DNA from: Streptomyces diastaticus subsp. diastaticus
GTDB lineage: Bacteria > Actinomycetota > Actinomycetes > Streptomycetales > Streptomycetaceae
Direction of reading: 5' to 3'
Assembly: GCF_011170125.1 (NCBI RefSeq)
Contig: NZ_BLLN01000002.1
Location: 839,501-903,500 of the forward strand
DNA length: 64,000 bases
Shown: piece by piece, positions 52,990-62,346 of the stretch
Layout: each line of letters opens with the position of its first letter
Numbering within the stretch: position 1 is the first letter of the stretch
Position numbers and translations under genes: made by a program
Notes under the pieces: generated by a model
Database searches by the model: none
Told to the model about the DNA's origin: nothing
What the model saw: only the letters and a program-made list of their open reading frames with translations

Positions 52990-54546
52990 ATGACGCAGAG
53001 CACGGGCTTCACCTCGCCACCGCCACCTCGCCCGTCCGGGATACGGAAGGGCCCGGAGGCCCAGTTCATCAGCGCAGGGCTGCGCGGGTTCCGCGACGAT
53101 CTGCTGCGCGGGGCCTGGGCCTACCGGCCGCTGCCGGAGCTGCCGGTCTCCGACAGCGAGACGACGCGGCTGCCGGGGGTGAGGTTCCTCGTCTCCCGCG
53201 CGCTCCACCTGGTCGTGTTCGGCGCCGTCGTCTTCGCCTTCCTGGTCGGCCTCACCGCCGGGTACTACGTGTCGCTCCCCGAGCGGGCGGTGATCGGGCT
53301 GGTCGCGGTCTCTCCCGCGGTGCTGGCGGCGACCCGGCCGGTGGCCGCCTGGTGGCTCTCGCTGCCGGTCGGCTGTGTCGCCTCGGTGCTCATGGGGTAC
53401 GGCGACGAGATCCCGTTCAACCCGTCCTCGTACCTGGTCACGCTGCTGGTGGCGGCGGTGGCCGCCGCCTGGCAGGGGCCGCGGGCGGCCTTGTGGATGT
53501 GGCTGGTCACCGCCGGGTTCTCGCTCTTCGTGCGCGGGCTGATCGGGTTCGGCTCCAGCAATGTGGTCCCCCTGCTGTTCCTCCTCGGGCTCGTCCTCTG
53601 CGCGGTCAGCATCTGGCACTTCCGCCGGACCGCCCGGGAGACGGTCCGCGAGGCGCACCGGGAGGTGAGCGCCGAGCGCTCGGCGACGGCCGCCGAGCGG
53701 ACCCGCGCCGTGCGGCTGGAGGAGCGCACCACCATCGCCCGGGAGCTGCACGACGTGGTCGCGCACCACATGTCGGTCGTCGCGATCCAGGCGGAGGCGG
53801 CCCCGTACCGGGTGGAGGACCCGCCGCAGGAGCTGGCCGACGCCTTCGCCGCGATCCGGGAGAACGCGGTGGCGGCCCTGACCGAGCTGCGCCGGGTCCT
53901 CGGTGTGGTCCGCGCCGACGACTACGAGGCCCCCGACGCCCCCCAGCCCGTCCTGGCCGACCTGGACCGGCTGCTCGACGGTGTCCGGGAGGCGGGCGTA
54001 GCGGTGGAGAAGCTGGTGACCGGGCGGCGGCGGGAGCTGCCGCAGGGGGTGGAGCTGTCCGCGTACCGGATGGTGCAGGAGGCGCTGAGCAACGTGTTGC
54101 GGCACGCGCCGGGGGCGAGCGCGCGGGTCGAGCTGGCGTACGTGCCGGTCGGGCTCGGGCTGCGCGTCGTCAACGACGCGCCGGAGCGCCCCGCCGATCC
54201 CTCGCCCGGCGCGGGCCACGGCCTGACGGGGATGCGCGAGCGGGCCGCCGTGCTCGGCGGCGAACTGCACGCGGGCCCTGACGAGGCCGGTGGCTTCGAG
54301 GTCTCCGCCTTCCTCCCGGCACCCTTGCCGCCCCCGGAGGAGGCGGCCCCCGCCGACCCGTCCCCCGCCTCCGACGCGCCCCGGCCGCCCGCCCCGGCCG
54401 ACACCCCGGACGTGGCCGGGGCCACCGACACCACCAGGATCACCACCCTTCCCCGGACCCCCGACGTCGCGAGGACCACCGAGACGCCGGCGGCCGAGGC
54501 GCCGACCACGCCGCTCAGCCTCGTCAAGAAGGAGGAGGAGCGTTGA
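52990..54546 (+). CDS. Sensor histidine kinase (HisKA_3/NarL-type)
   Basis: A 518-residue membrane kinase. About six hydrophobic segments lie between 70 and 215. The dimerisation helix has ERTTIARELHDVVAHHMSVV with phospho-acceptor His 254. The ATPase domain (about 350-450) includes the N-box-like VQEALSNVLRHAPGA and GHGLTGMRERAAVLGG. The last 75 residues are a Pro/Ala/Thr-rich tail not seen in most relatives. Its stop overlaps the TTG start of the response-regulator gene, so the two form a pair. The signal is unknown. Confidence 0.93.
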   Translation: MTQSTGFTSPPPPRPSGIRKGPEAQFISAGLRGFRDDLLRGAWAYRPLPELPVSDSETTRLPGVRFLVSRALHLVVFGAVVFAFLVGLTAGYYVSLPERAVIGLVAVSPAVLAATRPVAAWWLSLPVGCVASVLMGYGDEIPFNPSSYLVTLLVAAVAAAWQGPRAALWMWLVTAGFSLFVRGLIGFGSSNVVPLLFLLGLVLCAVSIWHFRRTARETVREAHREVSAERSATAAERTRAVRLEERTTIARELHDVVAHHMSVVAIQAEAAPYRVEDPPQELADAFAAIRENAVAALTELRRVLGVVRADDYEAPDAPQPVLADLDRLLDGVREAGVAVEKLVTGRRRELPQGVELSAYRMVQEALSNVLRHAPGASARVELAYVPVGLGLRVVNDAPERPADPSPGAGHGLTGMRERAAVLGGELHAGPDEAGGFEVSAFLPAPLPPPEEAAPADPSPASDAPRPPAPADTPDVAGATDTTRITTLPRTPDVARTTETPAAEAPTTPLSLVKKEEER

Positions 54547-55229
54547 CCGGGGCCCGCCCTGTCCGGGTGCTGATCGCCGACGACCAGATGATGGTGCGGG
54601 AGGGGTTCTCCGTGCTGCTCGGCGCCATGCCGGACATCGAGGTGGTCGGCGAGGCCGTCGACGGCCGGGAGGCGGTCCGGCAGGTGGCCGCGCTCGACCC
54701 GGACGTGGTGCTGATGGACATCCGTATGCCGGAGCTGAGCGGCATCGAGGCCACCCGGGAGATCGTCGCCGCCGACGCGGCCGCCCGGGTCCTCATCCTC
54801 ACCACCTTCGACCTGGACGAGTACGTCTACCAGGCGCTGCGCGCCGGCGCCTCCGGCTTCCTCCTCAAGGACGCCTCGGCGCGGCAACTGGCCGAGGGGG
54901 TGCGGGTGGTGGCCAGCGGCGACGCACTGCTCGCCCCGGGCGTCACCCGCCGCCTGATCACGGAGTTCTCCCGGCTCGCCGAGCGGCCGCAGGCGCCGGG
55001 CCCGGGCCAGTTCGGGGAGTTGACCGAGCGGGAGACGGAGGTGCTGGTGCGGATCGCGCAGGGGCTGTCCAACGCGGAGATCGCCGACCGCCTCTTCGTC
55101 GCCGAGTCGACGGTGAAGACGCACGTCTCGCGGATCCTGGTGAAGCTCTCCCTGCGCGACCGCACCCAGGCCGCCGTCTTCGCCTACGAGGCCGGGCTGG
55201 TCACCCCCTCCCCGGGCGGACTCCGCTGA
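54543..55229 (+). CDS. NarL/LuxR-family response regulator
   Basis: A 228-residue regulator. The receiver domain (1-120) has the acidic pocket IADDQ, phospho-acceptor Asp 59 in VVLMDIRMPELSG, and the LKDAS lysine. The LuxR helix-turn-helix (about 158-215) has LTERETEVLVRIAQGLSNAEIA and ESTVKTHVSRILVKL. The start is TTG overlapping the kinase stop (TTGA), with AGGAGGAGGAG upstream. It is phosphorylated by the kinase at 52990; targets are unknown. A strong terminator follows. Confidence 0.95.
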   Translation: MTGARPVRVLIADDQMMVREGFSVLLGAMPDIEVVGEAVDGREAVRQVAALDPDVVLMDIRMPELSGIEATREIVAADAAARVLILTTFDLDEYVYQALRAGASGFLLKDASARQLAEGVRVVASGDALLAPGVTRRLITEFSRLAERPQAPGPGQFGELTERETEVLVRIAQGLSNAEIADRLFVAESTVKTHVSRILVKLSLRDRTQAAVFAYEAGLVTPSPGGLR

Positions 55230-55260
55230 CCCGGCGCGCGTGACCTCGCAGCGGAATCCC

Positions 55261-55293
55261 GGCGTGGGCGGAGGGCGATCCTCCGCCCACGCC
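55261..55293 (+). terminator. Hairpin terminator after the two-component genes
   Basis: GGCGTGGGCGGAGG pairs perfectly (14 bp) with its complement around a 5-base loop, 31 bases after the stop. Confidence 0.88.
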
Positions 55294-55395
55294 GTACAAC
55301 CGGCGCGCTCCACGGCCGGTCGATCCCGTCGCGGCGCCGGGACGGGACGCGCCGGGCCCGGGGCCCGCCCGTGCCGACCGGCCGCTGGAGGTTCC

Positions 55396-55680
55396 CGTGC
55401 GGAGAGGACCCCTACCACCGCCCTGGTGCCGGCTCTGACCGCGGGCGGTGTGCCGTCCCTCGGCCCGGCGGCGACGGCGGCACCCGCCCGCGCCGTCCCG
55501 GCCCTCCCTCAAGACGTCGACGGCGACGGGTACGCCGAGGCGGTCGTCGGCGGCACCGGATGGCCAGCCAGGCCCGGGCCTCGGCGGCACCGACGGGAAG
55601 GGCGACGCCTTCGGCGCCACCTCGGTCGCTGAGACCGGCCCGGCCACGGGCGTACGCGTCGTCAGGCGGCTCCCGCCTCA
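55396..55680 (+). pseudogene. Remnant of an FG-GAP/VCBS-repeat secreted protein
   Basis: One frame reads a signal-peptide-like ALVPALTAGGVPSLG and then DVDGDGYAEAVVGG, the calcium-binding start of an FG-GAP repeat. In the next frame comes PGLGGTDGKGDAFGATSVA, the usual continuation of such proteins. Intact members have several repeats over 400 residues; here one broken repeat remains. It is probably a deletion remnant. Boundaries are approximate. Confidence 0.5.
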
Positions 55681-56466
55681 GGGCAGCACCAGCGACCAGG
55701 CCGTTCCCCGCACCCGCCAGGTGCGGGTGCGGACCGGGCCGAGCGTTCGCCCGTCGGCCTTGTAGTGGAAGTCGGGCCCGGAGACCGTCACCACCCCGGC
55801 GTGGGTCACGCCGGGGGAGGGCGCGTCGTCCCGGGCGGCGGCGCGCACCTCGGCGCGTACGCTCCCGTCGGAGCCGGGGGCCAGGGTGACCGAGTGGACC
55901 GGGCGGTCGAGGTCGGCGACGATCCGCCCGTCCGCCTCGACCCGCAGGGGTATGGGCCCGGTGCGGACGGCGGCGGACCGGCGCAGCCAGGGGACCCGGC
56001 CCGCCGGGCGCGGCGGCGCCGGGACGTGCAGCTCGCCGAGGACCACGCCGTCGCTGTCGTCGACCAGCAGGTCGAGGCGGCGCGGCTGCCCGTCCAGCAC
56101 CGCGCGGGCCGCCGCCACGGCGGAGGCGGGCACCCCGAGGTGGCGGGCGAGGCGCAGGGCGCCGCCCGGGCCGACCGGCACCATGGCGAGGTCGGCCTCG
56201 GCCAGCTCCCGTTGAAGGTGGAGCTGGGTGACGGCGCGGACCAAGGAGCGGTCGTCGCCGATCAGCACCGGGCGCCGCGAACCGCGCCGGGCCAGCGCGC
56301 GGGCGTACTCCCGAGGGCTCTCGGGGAGGCAGAGTTTGACCGGGGCGCCGGCGCTGAGCACGTCCTTCGCGATGCGGACGGATTCCCCGTCGAGGCGGCG
56401 GGCAGTGGGGTCCACGATGACCAGCAGCGACGGCGTGGTGGTCGTGGCGGGCTCTCGAGCCGACAC
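55678..56466 (-). CDS. Diacylglycerol kinase-like protein with altered nucleotide loop
   Basis: A 262-residue protein related to the catalytic DAGK/sphingosine-kinase fold. It has [14 protein letters not shown] at the N-terminus and [19 protein letters not shown], which resembles the G-T-x-N-D-F/L-A-R part of the family. The diagnostic GGDGT loop reads [11 protein letters not shown], so lipid kinase activity is doubtful. GTG 56466 was chosen for the GAGGAAGGA upstream. It is divergent from purA. Confidence 0.75.
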   Translation of the reverse strand: MSAREPATTTTPSLLVIVDPTARRLDGESVRIAKDVLSAGAPVKLCLPESPREYARALARRGSRRPVLIGDDRSLVRAVTQLHLQRELAEADLAMVPVGPGGALRLARHLGVPASAVAAARAVLDGQPRRLDLLVDDSDGVVLGELHVPAPPRPAGRVPWLRRSAAVRTGPIPLRVEADGRIVADLDRPVHSVTLAPGSDGSVRAEVRAAARDDAPSPGVTHAGVVTVSGPDFHYKADGRTLGPVRTRTWRVRGTAWSLVLP

Positions 56467-56483
56467 CTCGGTCCTTCCTCGGG

Positions 56484-56527
56484 TAGCATCTTGGTGCAAA
56501 GGCCCCTTGCGCTCTTGCGCCAGGGGC
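56484..56527 (+). promoter_or_regulatory. purA upstream region: candidate -10 and leader hairpin
   Basis: TAGCAT (56484-56489) is a candidate -10. Shortly after, GCCCCTTGCGC (56502-56512) pairs with GCGCCAGGGGC (56517-56527) around TCTT, with one mismatch, followed by a pyrimidine-rich stretch. If transcription starts near 56496, this hairpin lies at the very start of a 150-base purA leader. Confidence 0.5.
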
Positions 56528-56644
56528 TTCGTCTATTTCGGGGCATGCGGTCCGACGGTTCTCGGCCAACGGCGGTCGGCGTGTACGCGTACGCGTGTGC
56601 GCCCTGAACCTTGGACATGCCCCGCCCGGAAGGGGTGTACGCCT

Positions 56645-57928
56645 GTGCCCGCACTCGTGCTGCTCGGTGCTCAGTGGGGTGACGAAGGCAAGGGAAAGGC
56701 CACCGATCTGCTCGGTGGCTCAGTGGACTACGTGGTGCGCTACCAGGGCGGCAACAACGCCGGCCACACGGTCGTCGTAGGCGACCAGAAGTACGCGCTG
56801 CATCTGCTCCCTTCCGGGATCCTCTCCCCTGGGTGCGTGCCCGTCATCGGAAACGGTGTCGTCGTCGACCCGTCGGTCCTGCTCTCCGAGCTGAGCGGGC
56901 TGAACGAGCGCGGCGTCGACACCTCCAAGCTGCTGATCAGCGGTAACGCCCACCTGATCACGCCGTACAACGTCATCATGGACAAGGTGTCGGAACGATT
57001 CCTCGGCAAGCGCCGGATCGGGACGACCGGGCGCGGCATCGGCCCGACCTACGCCGACAAGATCAACCGGACGGGCATCCGCGTCCAGGACCTCTACGAC
57101 GAGTCGATCCTGCTCCAGAAGGTCGAGGCGGCGCTGGAGGTCAAGAACCAGCTGCTCTCCAAGGTCTACAACCGCCGGGCCGTCGAGGCCGAGCGGATCG
57201 TCGAGGAGATGCTGGTCCACGCGGACGCGATCCGCCCGTACGTCGCGGACACCACGCTCATCCTCAACCAGGCGCTGGACGAGGACAAGGTCGTCCTCTT
57301 CGAGGGCGGCCAGGGCACGTTGCTCGACGTGGACCACGGCACGTATCCCTTCGTCACCTCCTCCAACCCGACCGCGGGCGGCGCCTGCACGGGTGCCGGG
57401 GTGGGGCCGACGAAGATCAGCCGGGTCATCGGCATCCTCAAGGCGTACACGACGCGGGTCGGCGCGGGCCCCTTCCCGACCGAGCTGTTCGACGCGGACG
57501 GCGAGGCGCTGCGCGAGATCGGCGGGGAGCGTGGTGTGACCACCGGCCGCGACCGCCGCTGCGGCTGGTTCGACGCGGTCATCGCCCGGTACGCGACCCG
57601 GGTCAACGGCCTCACCGACTTCTTCCTCACCAAGCTCGACGTCCTCACCGGCTGGGAGCGCATCCCGGTCTGCGTGGCGTACGAGATCGACGGGAAGCGC
57701 GTCGAGGAGCTGCCGTACAACCAGTCGGACTTCCACCACGCGAAGCCCGTCTACGAGTACCTGCCGGGCTGGTCCGAGGACATCACCAAGGCCCAGACCT
57801 TCGCCGACCTGCCGAAGAACGCGCAGGCGTACGTGAAGGCGCTGGAGGAGATGTCGGGCGCGCCGGTCTCCGCGATCGGCGTCGGTCCCGGCCGGACCGA
57901 GACCATCCAGATCAACTCCTTCGTCTGA
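56645..57928 (+). CDS. purA: Adenylosuccinate synthetase
   Basis: A 427-residue GTP-dependent enzyme joining IMP and aspartate, the first committed AMP step. It has the opening [21 protein letters not shown] with the catalytic Asp and phosphate loop, [61 protein letters not shown] and the [12 protein letters not shown] loop. Length is normal. GTG 56645 has GGAAGGGG upstream. A perfect 16-bp hairpin follows. Confidence 0.98.
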   Translation: MPALVLLGAQWGDEGKGKATDLLGGSVDYVVRYQGGNNAGHTVVVGDQKYALHLLPSGILSPGCVPVIGNGVVVDPSVLLSELSGLNERGVDTSKLLISGNAHLITPYNVIMDKVSERFLGKRRIGTTGRGIGPTYADKINRTGIRVQDLYDESILLQKVEAALEVKNQLLSKVYNRRAVEAERIVEEMLVHADAIRPYVADTTLILNQALDEDKVVLFEGGQGTLLDVDHGTYPFVTSSNPTAGGACTGAGVGPTKISRVIGILKAYTTRVGAGPFPTELFDADGEALREIGGERGVTTGRDRRCGWFDAVIARYATRVNGLTDFFLTKLDVLTGWERIPVCVAYEIDGKRVEELPYNQSDFHHAKPVYEYLPGWSEDITKAQTFADLPKNAQAYVKALEEMSGAPVSAIGVGPGRTETIQINSFV

Positions 57929-57964
57929 CCGGCCGCGCCGTCCGGTCGGACGGCGGGCGCACGC

Positions 57965-58010
57965 GCGGCGGGGCCGCGGGGACCGGACACGGTGCCCGCG
58001 GCCCCGCCGC
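57965..58010. terminator. Bidirectional hairpin between purA and the Tat protein gene
   Basis: GCGGCGGGGCCGCGGG pairs perfectly (16 bp) with its inverse around a 14-base loop, between two convergent genes. Confidence 0.85.
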
Positions 58011-58034
58011 CGTTCGCGGGTCCGGGCCGGAGCC

Positions 58035-58613
58035 TCAGGCGAACCGGACCTCGACCGGCTCCGGCTGCTCGCCGTCGAGCGCGCGACGGGCGAAGACCGG
58101 CTTCGGGCGCAGCGACAGGTCCTCGACCCGGGAGCGGGCGAGGTGGCGCGGAGCGTCGTCCGACAGGGCCGAGGTGACCAGGTAGGCGCGGCGCGCCGGG
58201 TCGGCCGGGGTGATCCGGAACAGCTCGTTCGGCGGGTAGTGGGGCGGGTACGACGGCATGACGAGCAGCGGCCGGACGGCGACCGGCTCGCCCTCGTCCT
58301 CGGGGACGACCAGGCCGACGCCGGAGCGGTCGGACCGCTCGATCGTGAACATGTCCGGGCCGTGCTGGGGCTGGGCCGTCAGTACCCACCGCTCGGGGTC
58401 CCGGTCACCGGTCAGGTCGGTGAAGAGCCGCCCGTCCCGCACGAAGGCGGGGGCGCCGCGCAGCCAGAGGGCCAGCGGCGACATCGGCAGGTCGCGGTCG
58501 TCCCCGGCGGCCCGCGCCGCGGGGGTGAGGACGGCTCCGGCCGCCAGGGCGGCGAGCCCGGCCACGCCGGTCCTCAGCAGAGTCCGGCGGTCGGTGCCTT
58601 CGGCGGTGGTCAT
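58035..58613 (-). CDS. Tat-exported protein of unknown function
   Basis: A 192-residue protein with a clear twin-arginine signal: DRRTLLRTG, a hydrophobic stretch (about 15-30) and a cleavage site near residues 33-35 (PAARAA). The mature part of about 155 residues has no membrane segment, no Cys and a Pro-rich centre (MPSYPPHYPPNELFRITPAD). I do not recognise its family. Export through Tat implies folding, perhaps with a cofactor, before secretion. ATG 58613. It is single and convergent with purA. Confidence 0.8.
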   Translation of the reverse strand: MTTAEGTDRRTLLRTGVAGLAALAAGAVLTPAARAAGDDRDLPMSPLALWLRGAPAFVRDGRLFTDLTGDRDPERWVLTAQPQHGPDMFTIERSDRSGVGLVVPEDEGEPVAVRPLLVMPSYPPHYPPNELFRITPADPARRAYLVTSALSDDAPRHLARSRVEDLSLRPKPVFARRALDGEQPEPVEVRFA

Positions 58614-58785
58614 GGCGGGTACTCCTCAAGTCGTGGGGGAAATGCCGGTGATGGGCTGATTCACTCAACGACGTGGCGTCCCGTTGGTAACCGGCGTCCC
58701 CCGGTTCCCGCGTGTCGCGGGGTAGGCGTGAGGAGGACCCCCCGCCGTGCGGTGGCGGGGCGCGCCCGACGAGCGAGGGAGAACC

Positions 58786-59442
58786 GTGAGCGAGATCGAC
58801 ATGCACGACCGGATCGCCGCCGTGCACCGGGAGATCGGGGACCTGCCGTTCCGTGCGGGCGACGGCAGGTCGGTGCTGCTGCGTCGCGCCTACGAGGCGC
58901 CTGTCATGGACGTCTGGGCCGCCTGCACCGACCCGGAGCTGATCGCCCGCTGGCTCGCCCCCGTCACCGGCGACCTGCACCCGGGCGACCGCTACGAGGT
59001 CCAGGGCCTGGCCACGGGCGAGGTGCTGCGCTGCGAGTCCCCGAACCTGGTCAAGGTCACCTGGGAGTACGGCCCCGACTCGGTGACCGAGATCGAGGTG
59101 CGCCTCACCGACGCCCCCGGCCGCAGCACCGCCCTCGAACTGGAGCACACCTCGGCCGCCGCCACCGTCGACGCCCTGGTGCGCGAACAGGGCCCGGTCG
59201 GCCCGATCGGCGTCGGCGCGGGCTGGGACACCGCCCTGCTCGCCCTCGACCACGTCGTCTCGGACGCACCCTTCGACCGGGCCGCCTGGACCGGCGGCCC
59301 GGAGTCCCGCGCCTGGGCCCGGCTCAGCCACCGGGCGTGGGGCGACGCGGCCGGGGCGTACTGGGGGCTCGGTGCCGACGCCGTCGAGGCGGCGGTGGCC
59401 TTCGCCGACCAGCACTTCGTGCCGGGGGAGGCGGGGAGGTAG
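58786..59442 (+). CDS. SRPBCC/AHSA1-like domain protein
   Basis: A 218-residue START-like fold protein of the AHSA1 type. Typical parts are VLLRRAYEAPVMDVWAACTD, LIARWLAPVTGDLHPGDRY, VTWEYGPDSVTEIEVRL, LELEHTSA and VGAGWDTALLALDHVV. Such proteins bind hydrophobic ligands or act with a regulator. GTG 58786 has GAGGGAG six bases upstream. It stands alone. The C-terminal 50 residues go beyond the usual 150-residue domain. Confidence 0.88.
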   Translation: MSEIDMHDRIAAVHREIGDLPFRAGDGRSVLLRRAYEAPVMDVWAACTDPELIARWLAPVTGDLHPGDRYEVQGLATGEVLRCESPNLVKVTWEYGPDSVTEIEVRLTDAPGRSTALELEHTSAAATVDALVREQGPVGPIGVGAGWDTALLALDHVVSDAPFDRAAWTGGPESRAWARLSHRAWGDAAGAYWGLGADAVEAAVAFADQHFVPGEAGR

Positions 59443-60588
59443 GCGTCAGGACCGGCCCGGCCACGGTCACGCCCGGCTCGGCGGCGAGTTCCCGCACGCG
59501 CCGCTCACCGGCCTCCCGGAGGCGGCCTACGGCGGACCGTCCCGCCCGGCCGGGCCCGCCAGGGGCCGGCCGCGAAAGGCGGTGCCGGGCGGGCACGGCG
59601 AGGGCGGGCATCTCGATGAACGGGCCGACGCCCCCCCGGCGGGCACCTGGACCCGAGGCGGCGCCGGCGGCGGCGAGGGGATGGTGACGGCGGCGGCGAG
59701 GGGACGGCGACGGCGGCGGCGAGGGGACGGCGACGGTGAGTGCGGAGTCGTCCCGCCGGCGGTGAAGGCGCGCGTGGCGGTCTTCGGGTGACCGTGCCCC
59801 CGCTGCCGGAGCCCAGCCGGTCGTACCGGACCTCGGCGAGGGCCGGGGTGCGTCAGCACGGGAGGCCCCGCGTGGCCGGGAGCGTGACGCCGCTGACGCC
59901 GGCTCCGGGCGGTGCGCCGTCGGGACGGGGGCGACCCGGCCGGAGCAGGGTTCACCGGCGGCCCAGGCGGAGGCGGACCCGGCGGCCGGGGGTGGCTGCT
60001 GCGGGGCGTGACGGGCCGGGGCGGCCGGCGGGGGACTGGGTGCTCCGTGCGGTGGGCCCACCGTCCCGCCCGCGGACGCAGACCTCCGCAAAGCGGACTG
60101 GCCGGTACTCCCTGTACCCGCCTTCCGAGGGTCATGTCATCATCAACCGCTCAACCACCCGGCCCCTCACGTCGTCTGAGACGTCGGGACGCCGACCGCG
60201 CCCCGGCTGTCATGCCGATCCGCCCGCCACCGCACGATCCGGAGGACCCCACCCGTACCGAAGCAGCCGCCCTGACCCGGCCCACCCCCACCCGCCGCCC
60301 CGGCCCGTACGCCACCAGCGTCGCGCCGGGACGCAGCGCCCGGCCACGGCCACCGCTCGCTGCCACCTGGCCCGCAGCGCTCACCCGTCCACCCCTCCCA
60401 CCGCGTGGCCTCCAGCCGCGCGGACCCGGCCCCGGGACAGGGGTGCCGGAGTCATGGCGGGCTCCGGCCGGTCTCCCGTCAGAGACCACCGGCCGGAACC
60501 GCCACCACGCCCGTCGGCGTACTCCCCATCGGGGTCCGGCCGTCGGACGAGGGAACGGCGCCGTCCACCTGTCCGCCACACTTCACAG
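59443..60588. other. Large gene-free stretch
   Basis: About 1.1 kb. Open frames on both strands are long only because of GC content and carry no clear domain. It contains the 23-bp tandem repeat at 59669. Near 59560-59630 the minus strand encodes VGPFIEMPALAVPA, faintly like an amidase N-terminus, but too weak to call a pseudogene. Confidence 0.5.
59669..59737. repeat. Three tandem copies of a 23-bp unit
   Basis: The unit GGCGGCGAGGGGACGGCGAC plus GGC is repeated at 59669, 59692 and 59715 with two substitutions in the first copy. It lies in non-coding sequence and is probably a slippage repeat. Confidence 0.85.
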
Positions 60589-60603
60589 ATGCGAGCACCT
60601 GTC

Positions 60604-61929
60604 ATGCCCATAGCCACGCCCATACGCACCGTACGCACCGCCCGTTCCTCCATAGCCACCTGGCTCACCCGCCGCTACCTCAGCCGCCTGCGCCGCAAGG
60701 GCACCTCACTCGATCTGAGCGCCCTCTCCAAACTCCCCGAACCGGCCCTGCTGCCGCTGCGGCGCGACGGCCTCGACCCGGTCCCCGAGATCGGTGCCCT
60801 GCGCGACCGCGAGCCCGTCAGCAGGCTGCCCGTCCCCGCCGTCCCGGTCTGGCTGGTCACCGGCTACGACGAGGCCAAGGAGGTGCTGGGCGACGCTCGC
60901 GCCTTCAGCAACGACTTCGCCCACCTCGTCGGCACCAACGGCGTCGCCGAACACCACGAGCCGGGCGGCCTCGGTTTCGCCGACCCGCCGGACCACACCC
61001 GGCTGCGCCGCCTGCTCACCCCCGAGTTCACGATGCGGCGCCTGACGCGGCTCACCCCGCTGATCCACTCGATCATCGAGGAGCGGCTCGACGCGCTCGC
61101 CGCGGCCGCCGACGCGGACGGCCGGGTCGACCTGGTCGAGCACTTCGCCCTGCCCGTCCCGGCCCTCGTCATCTGCGAACTCCTCGGTGTCCCCTACGGG
61201 GAGCGCGACGCCTTCCAGCAGTTCTCGGTGGCCCGCTTCGACGTGCTCGGCGGCCTCGGAGCCTCCTTCGGTGCCATCTCGCAGTCCCGCGAGTACCTGC
61301 GCGGCGTCATCGAGCAGCAGCGGCGCGAGCCCGGTGACGGTCTCCTCGGCATGATCATCCGGGAGCACGGCGACGACGTCACCGACGAGGAGCTGACCGG
61401 CCTCGCCGACGGCGTCCTGACGGGCGGCCTGGAGACCACGGCCAGCATGTTGGCGCTGGGCACCCTGATCATGCTCCAGGACCACACGCACTTCACGGCG
61501 ATCCGGGAGGCCGAGGACCCGGCCGCCGTCGCCACCCCGTTCGTCGACGAACTGCTCCGTCACCTCACCGTCGTGCAGACCGCCTTCCCGCGCTTCGCCC
61601 GCGAGGCCACGGTGATCGGCGGCAAGACCATCTCGCCCGGGGACATCGTCATCGTCTCCCTGAGCGCCGCCGACCGCGACAAGCGGCTCGGGCCCGACAT
61701 GGACGCCTTCGACCCCTCCCGCCCGCCGGCCTCCTCGCACCTGGCCTTCGGCTACGGCATCCACCGCTGCGTCGGCGCCGAACTCGGCCGCATGGAACTG
61801 CGCGCCGCCTTCCCCCTCCTGGTCGAGCGCTTCCCCGCACTCCGCCTCGCCGTCGAGCCCCAGGACCTGGAGTTCCGCAAGCTGTCGATCGTCTACGGCG
61901 TGGACTCGCTCCCGGTCCACCTGAAATGA
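60604..61929 (+). CDS. Cytochrome P450
   Basis: A 441-residue soluble bacterial P450. The heme loop is FGYGIHRCVGAELG with axial Cys 389. The I-helix reads LADGVLTGGLETTASM, with the acid-threonine pair shifted to E-T-T, and the K-helix ExxR motif is in VDELLRHL. FADPPDHTRLRRLLTPEFT is the usual C-helix region. The N-terminal 60 residues are longer and more basic than average. ATG 60604 was chosen; ATG 60589 is also possible and neither has a good ribosome site. No ferredoxin gene is adjacent, so electrons come from elsewhere. Substrate unknown. Confidence 0.93.
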   Translation: MPIATPIRTVRTARSSIATWLTRRYLSRLRRKGTSLDLSALSKLPEPALLPLRRDGLDPVPEIGALRDREPVSRLPVPAVPVWLVTGYDEAKEVLGDARAFSNDFAHLVGTNGVAEHHEPGGLGFADPPDHTRLRRLLTPEFTMRRLTRLTPLIHSIIEERLDALAAAADADGRVDLVEHFALPVPALVICELLGVPYGERDAFQQFSVARFDVLGGLGASFGAISQSREYLRGVIEQQRREPGDGLLGMIIREHGDDVTDEELTGLADGVLTGGLETTASMLALGTLIMLQDHTHFTAIREAEDPAAVATPFVDELLRHLTVVQTAFPRFAREATVIGGKTISPGDIVIVSLSAADRDKRLGPDMDAFDPSRPPASSHLAFGYGIHRCVGAELGRMELRAAFPLLVERFPALRLAVEPQDLEFRKLSIVYGVDSLPVHLK

Positions 61930-61972
61930 CCTCGGGCCTCGTCGGCCCCGCGGAGCCGTACGCCCCCGACTC

Positions 61973-62000
61973 GGGCGATGTCTCACGTGAGACATCGCCC
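61973..62000. promoter_or_regulatory. 28-bp perfect palindrome, parS-like variant
   Basis: The half GGGCGATGTCTCAC and its exact inverse are centred on CACGTG. The inner 16 bases TGTCTCACGTGAGACA equal the parS consensus with one symmetric change per arm (T to C, A to G). It lies 44 bases after the P450 stop. It may be a weak ParB site, a hairpin terminator or a bHLH-like CACGTG operator. Confidence 0.75.
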
Positions 62001-62346
62001 GGTGTCCGGGGTCTGCCCGGCCTCGGTCTCTCCGCCGGGGCCGGCGTGTCGCGCGGCGGGACCCGGGAGCGGCAGGCGTGAGCGGACGGTCCGCGTGCCG
62101 CCGTGCCGCCCCGCCCTCCGTCCGACCGGCACGAGGACGACCGGTGCCGGGGCGGTGCGTGGGTGGCCTGTCTCGCGGCGGGTCCGGAGATTCCTGCGCC
62201 GTGGCCGTGCTTCTCGTGGAGGGTGTCGAGGGGGCCGGGAGCGGTTCGGGCGCTCCCGGTGCGGAGCAGGTGGGGGGCGCCGTCGCCGACGGGGGATTCC
62301 CTGGTTTCCGGCACCCGCCGCGCACCCGGGTACCTAGGGTGGTGGG
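62001..62346. other. Intergenic region
   Basis: About 345 bases between the palindrome and the second histidine kinase. No gene or clear operator is recognised. Confidence 0.4.

Noticed and set aside
59560..59640. Amidase-like N-terminus on the minus strand
   Set aside because: Similarity is limited to about 14 residues with no catalytic Ser-Ser-Lys region nearby; not enough for a pseudogene call.
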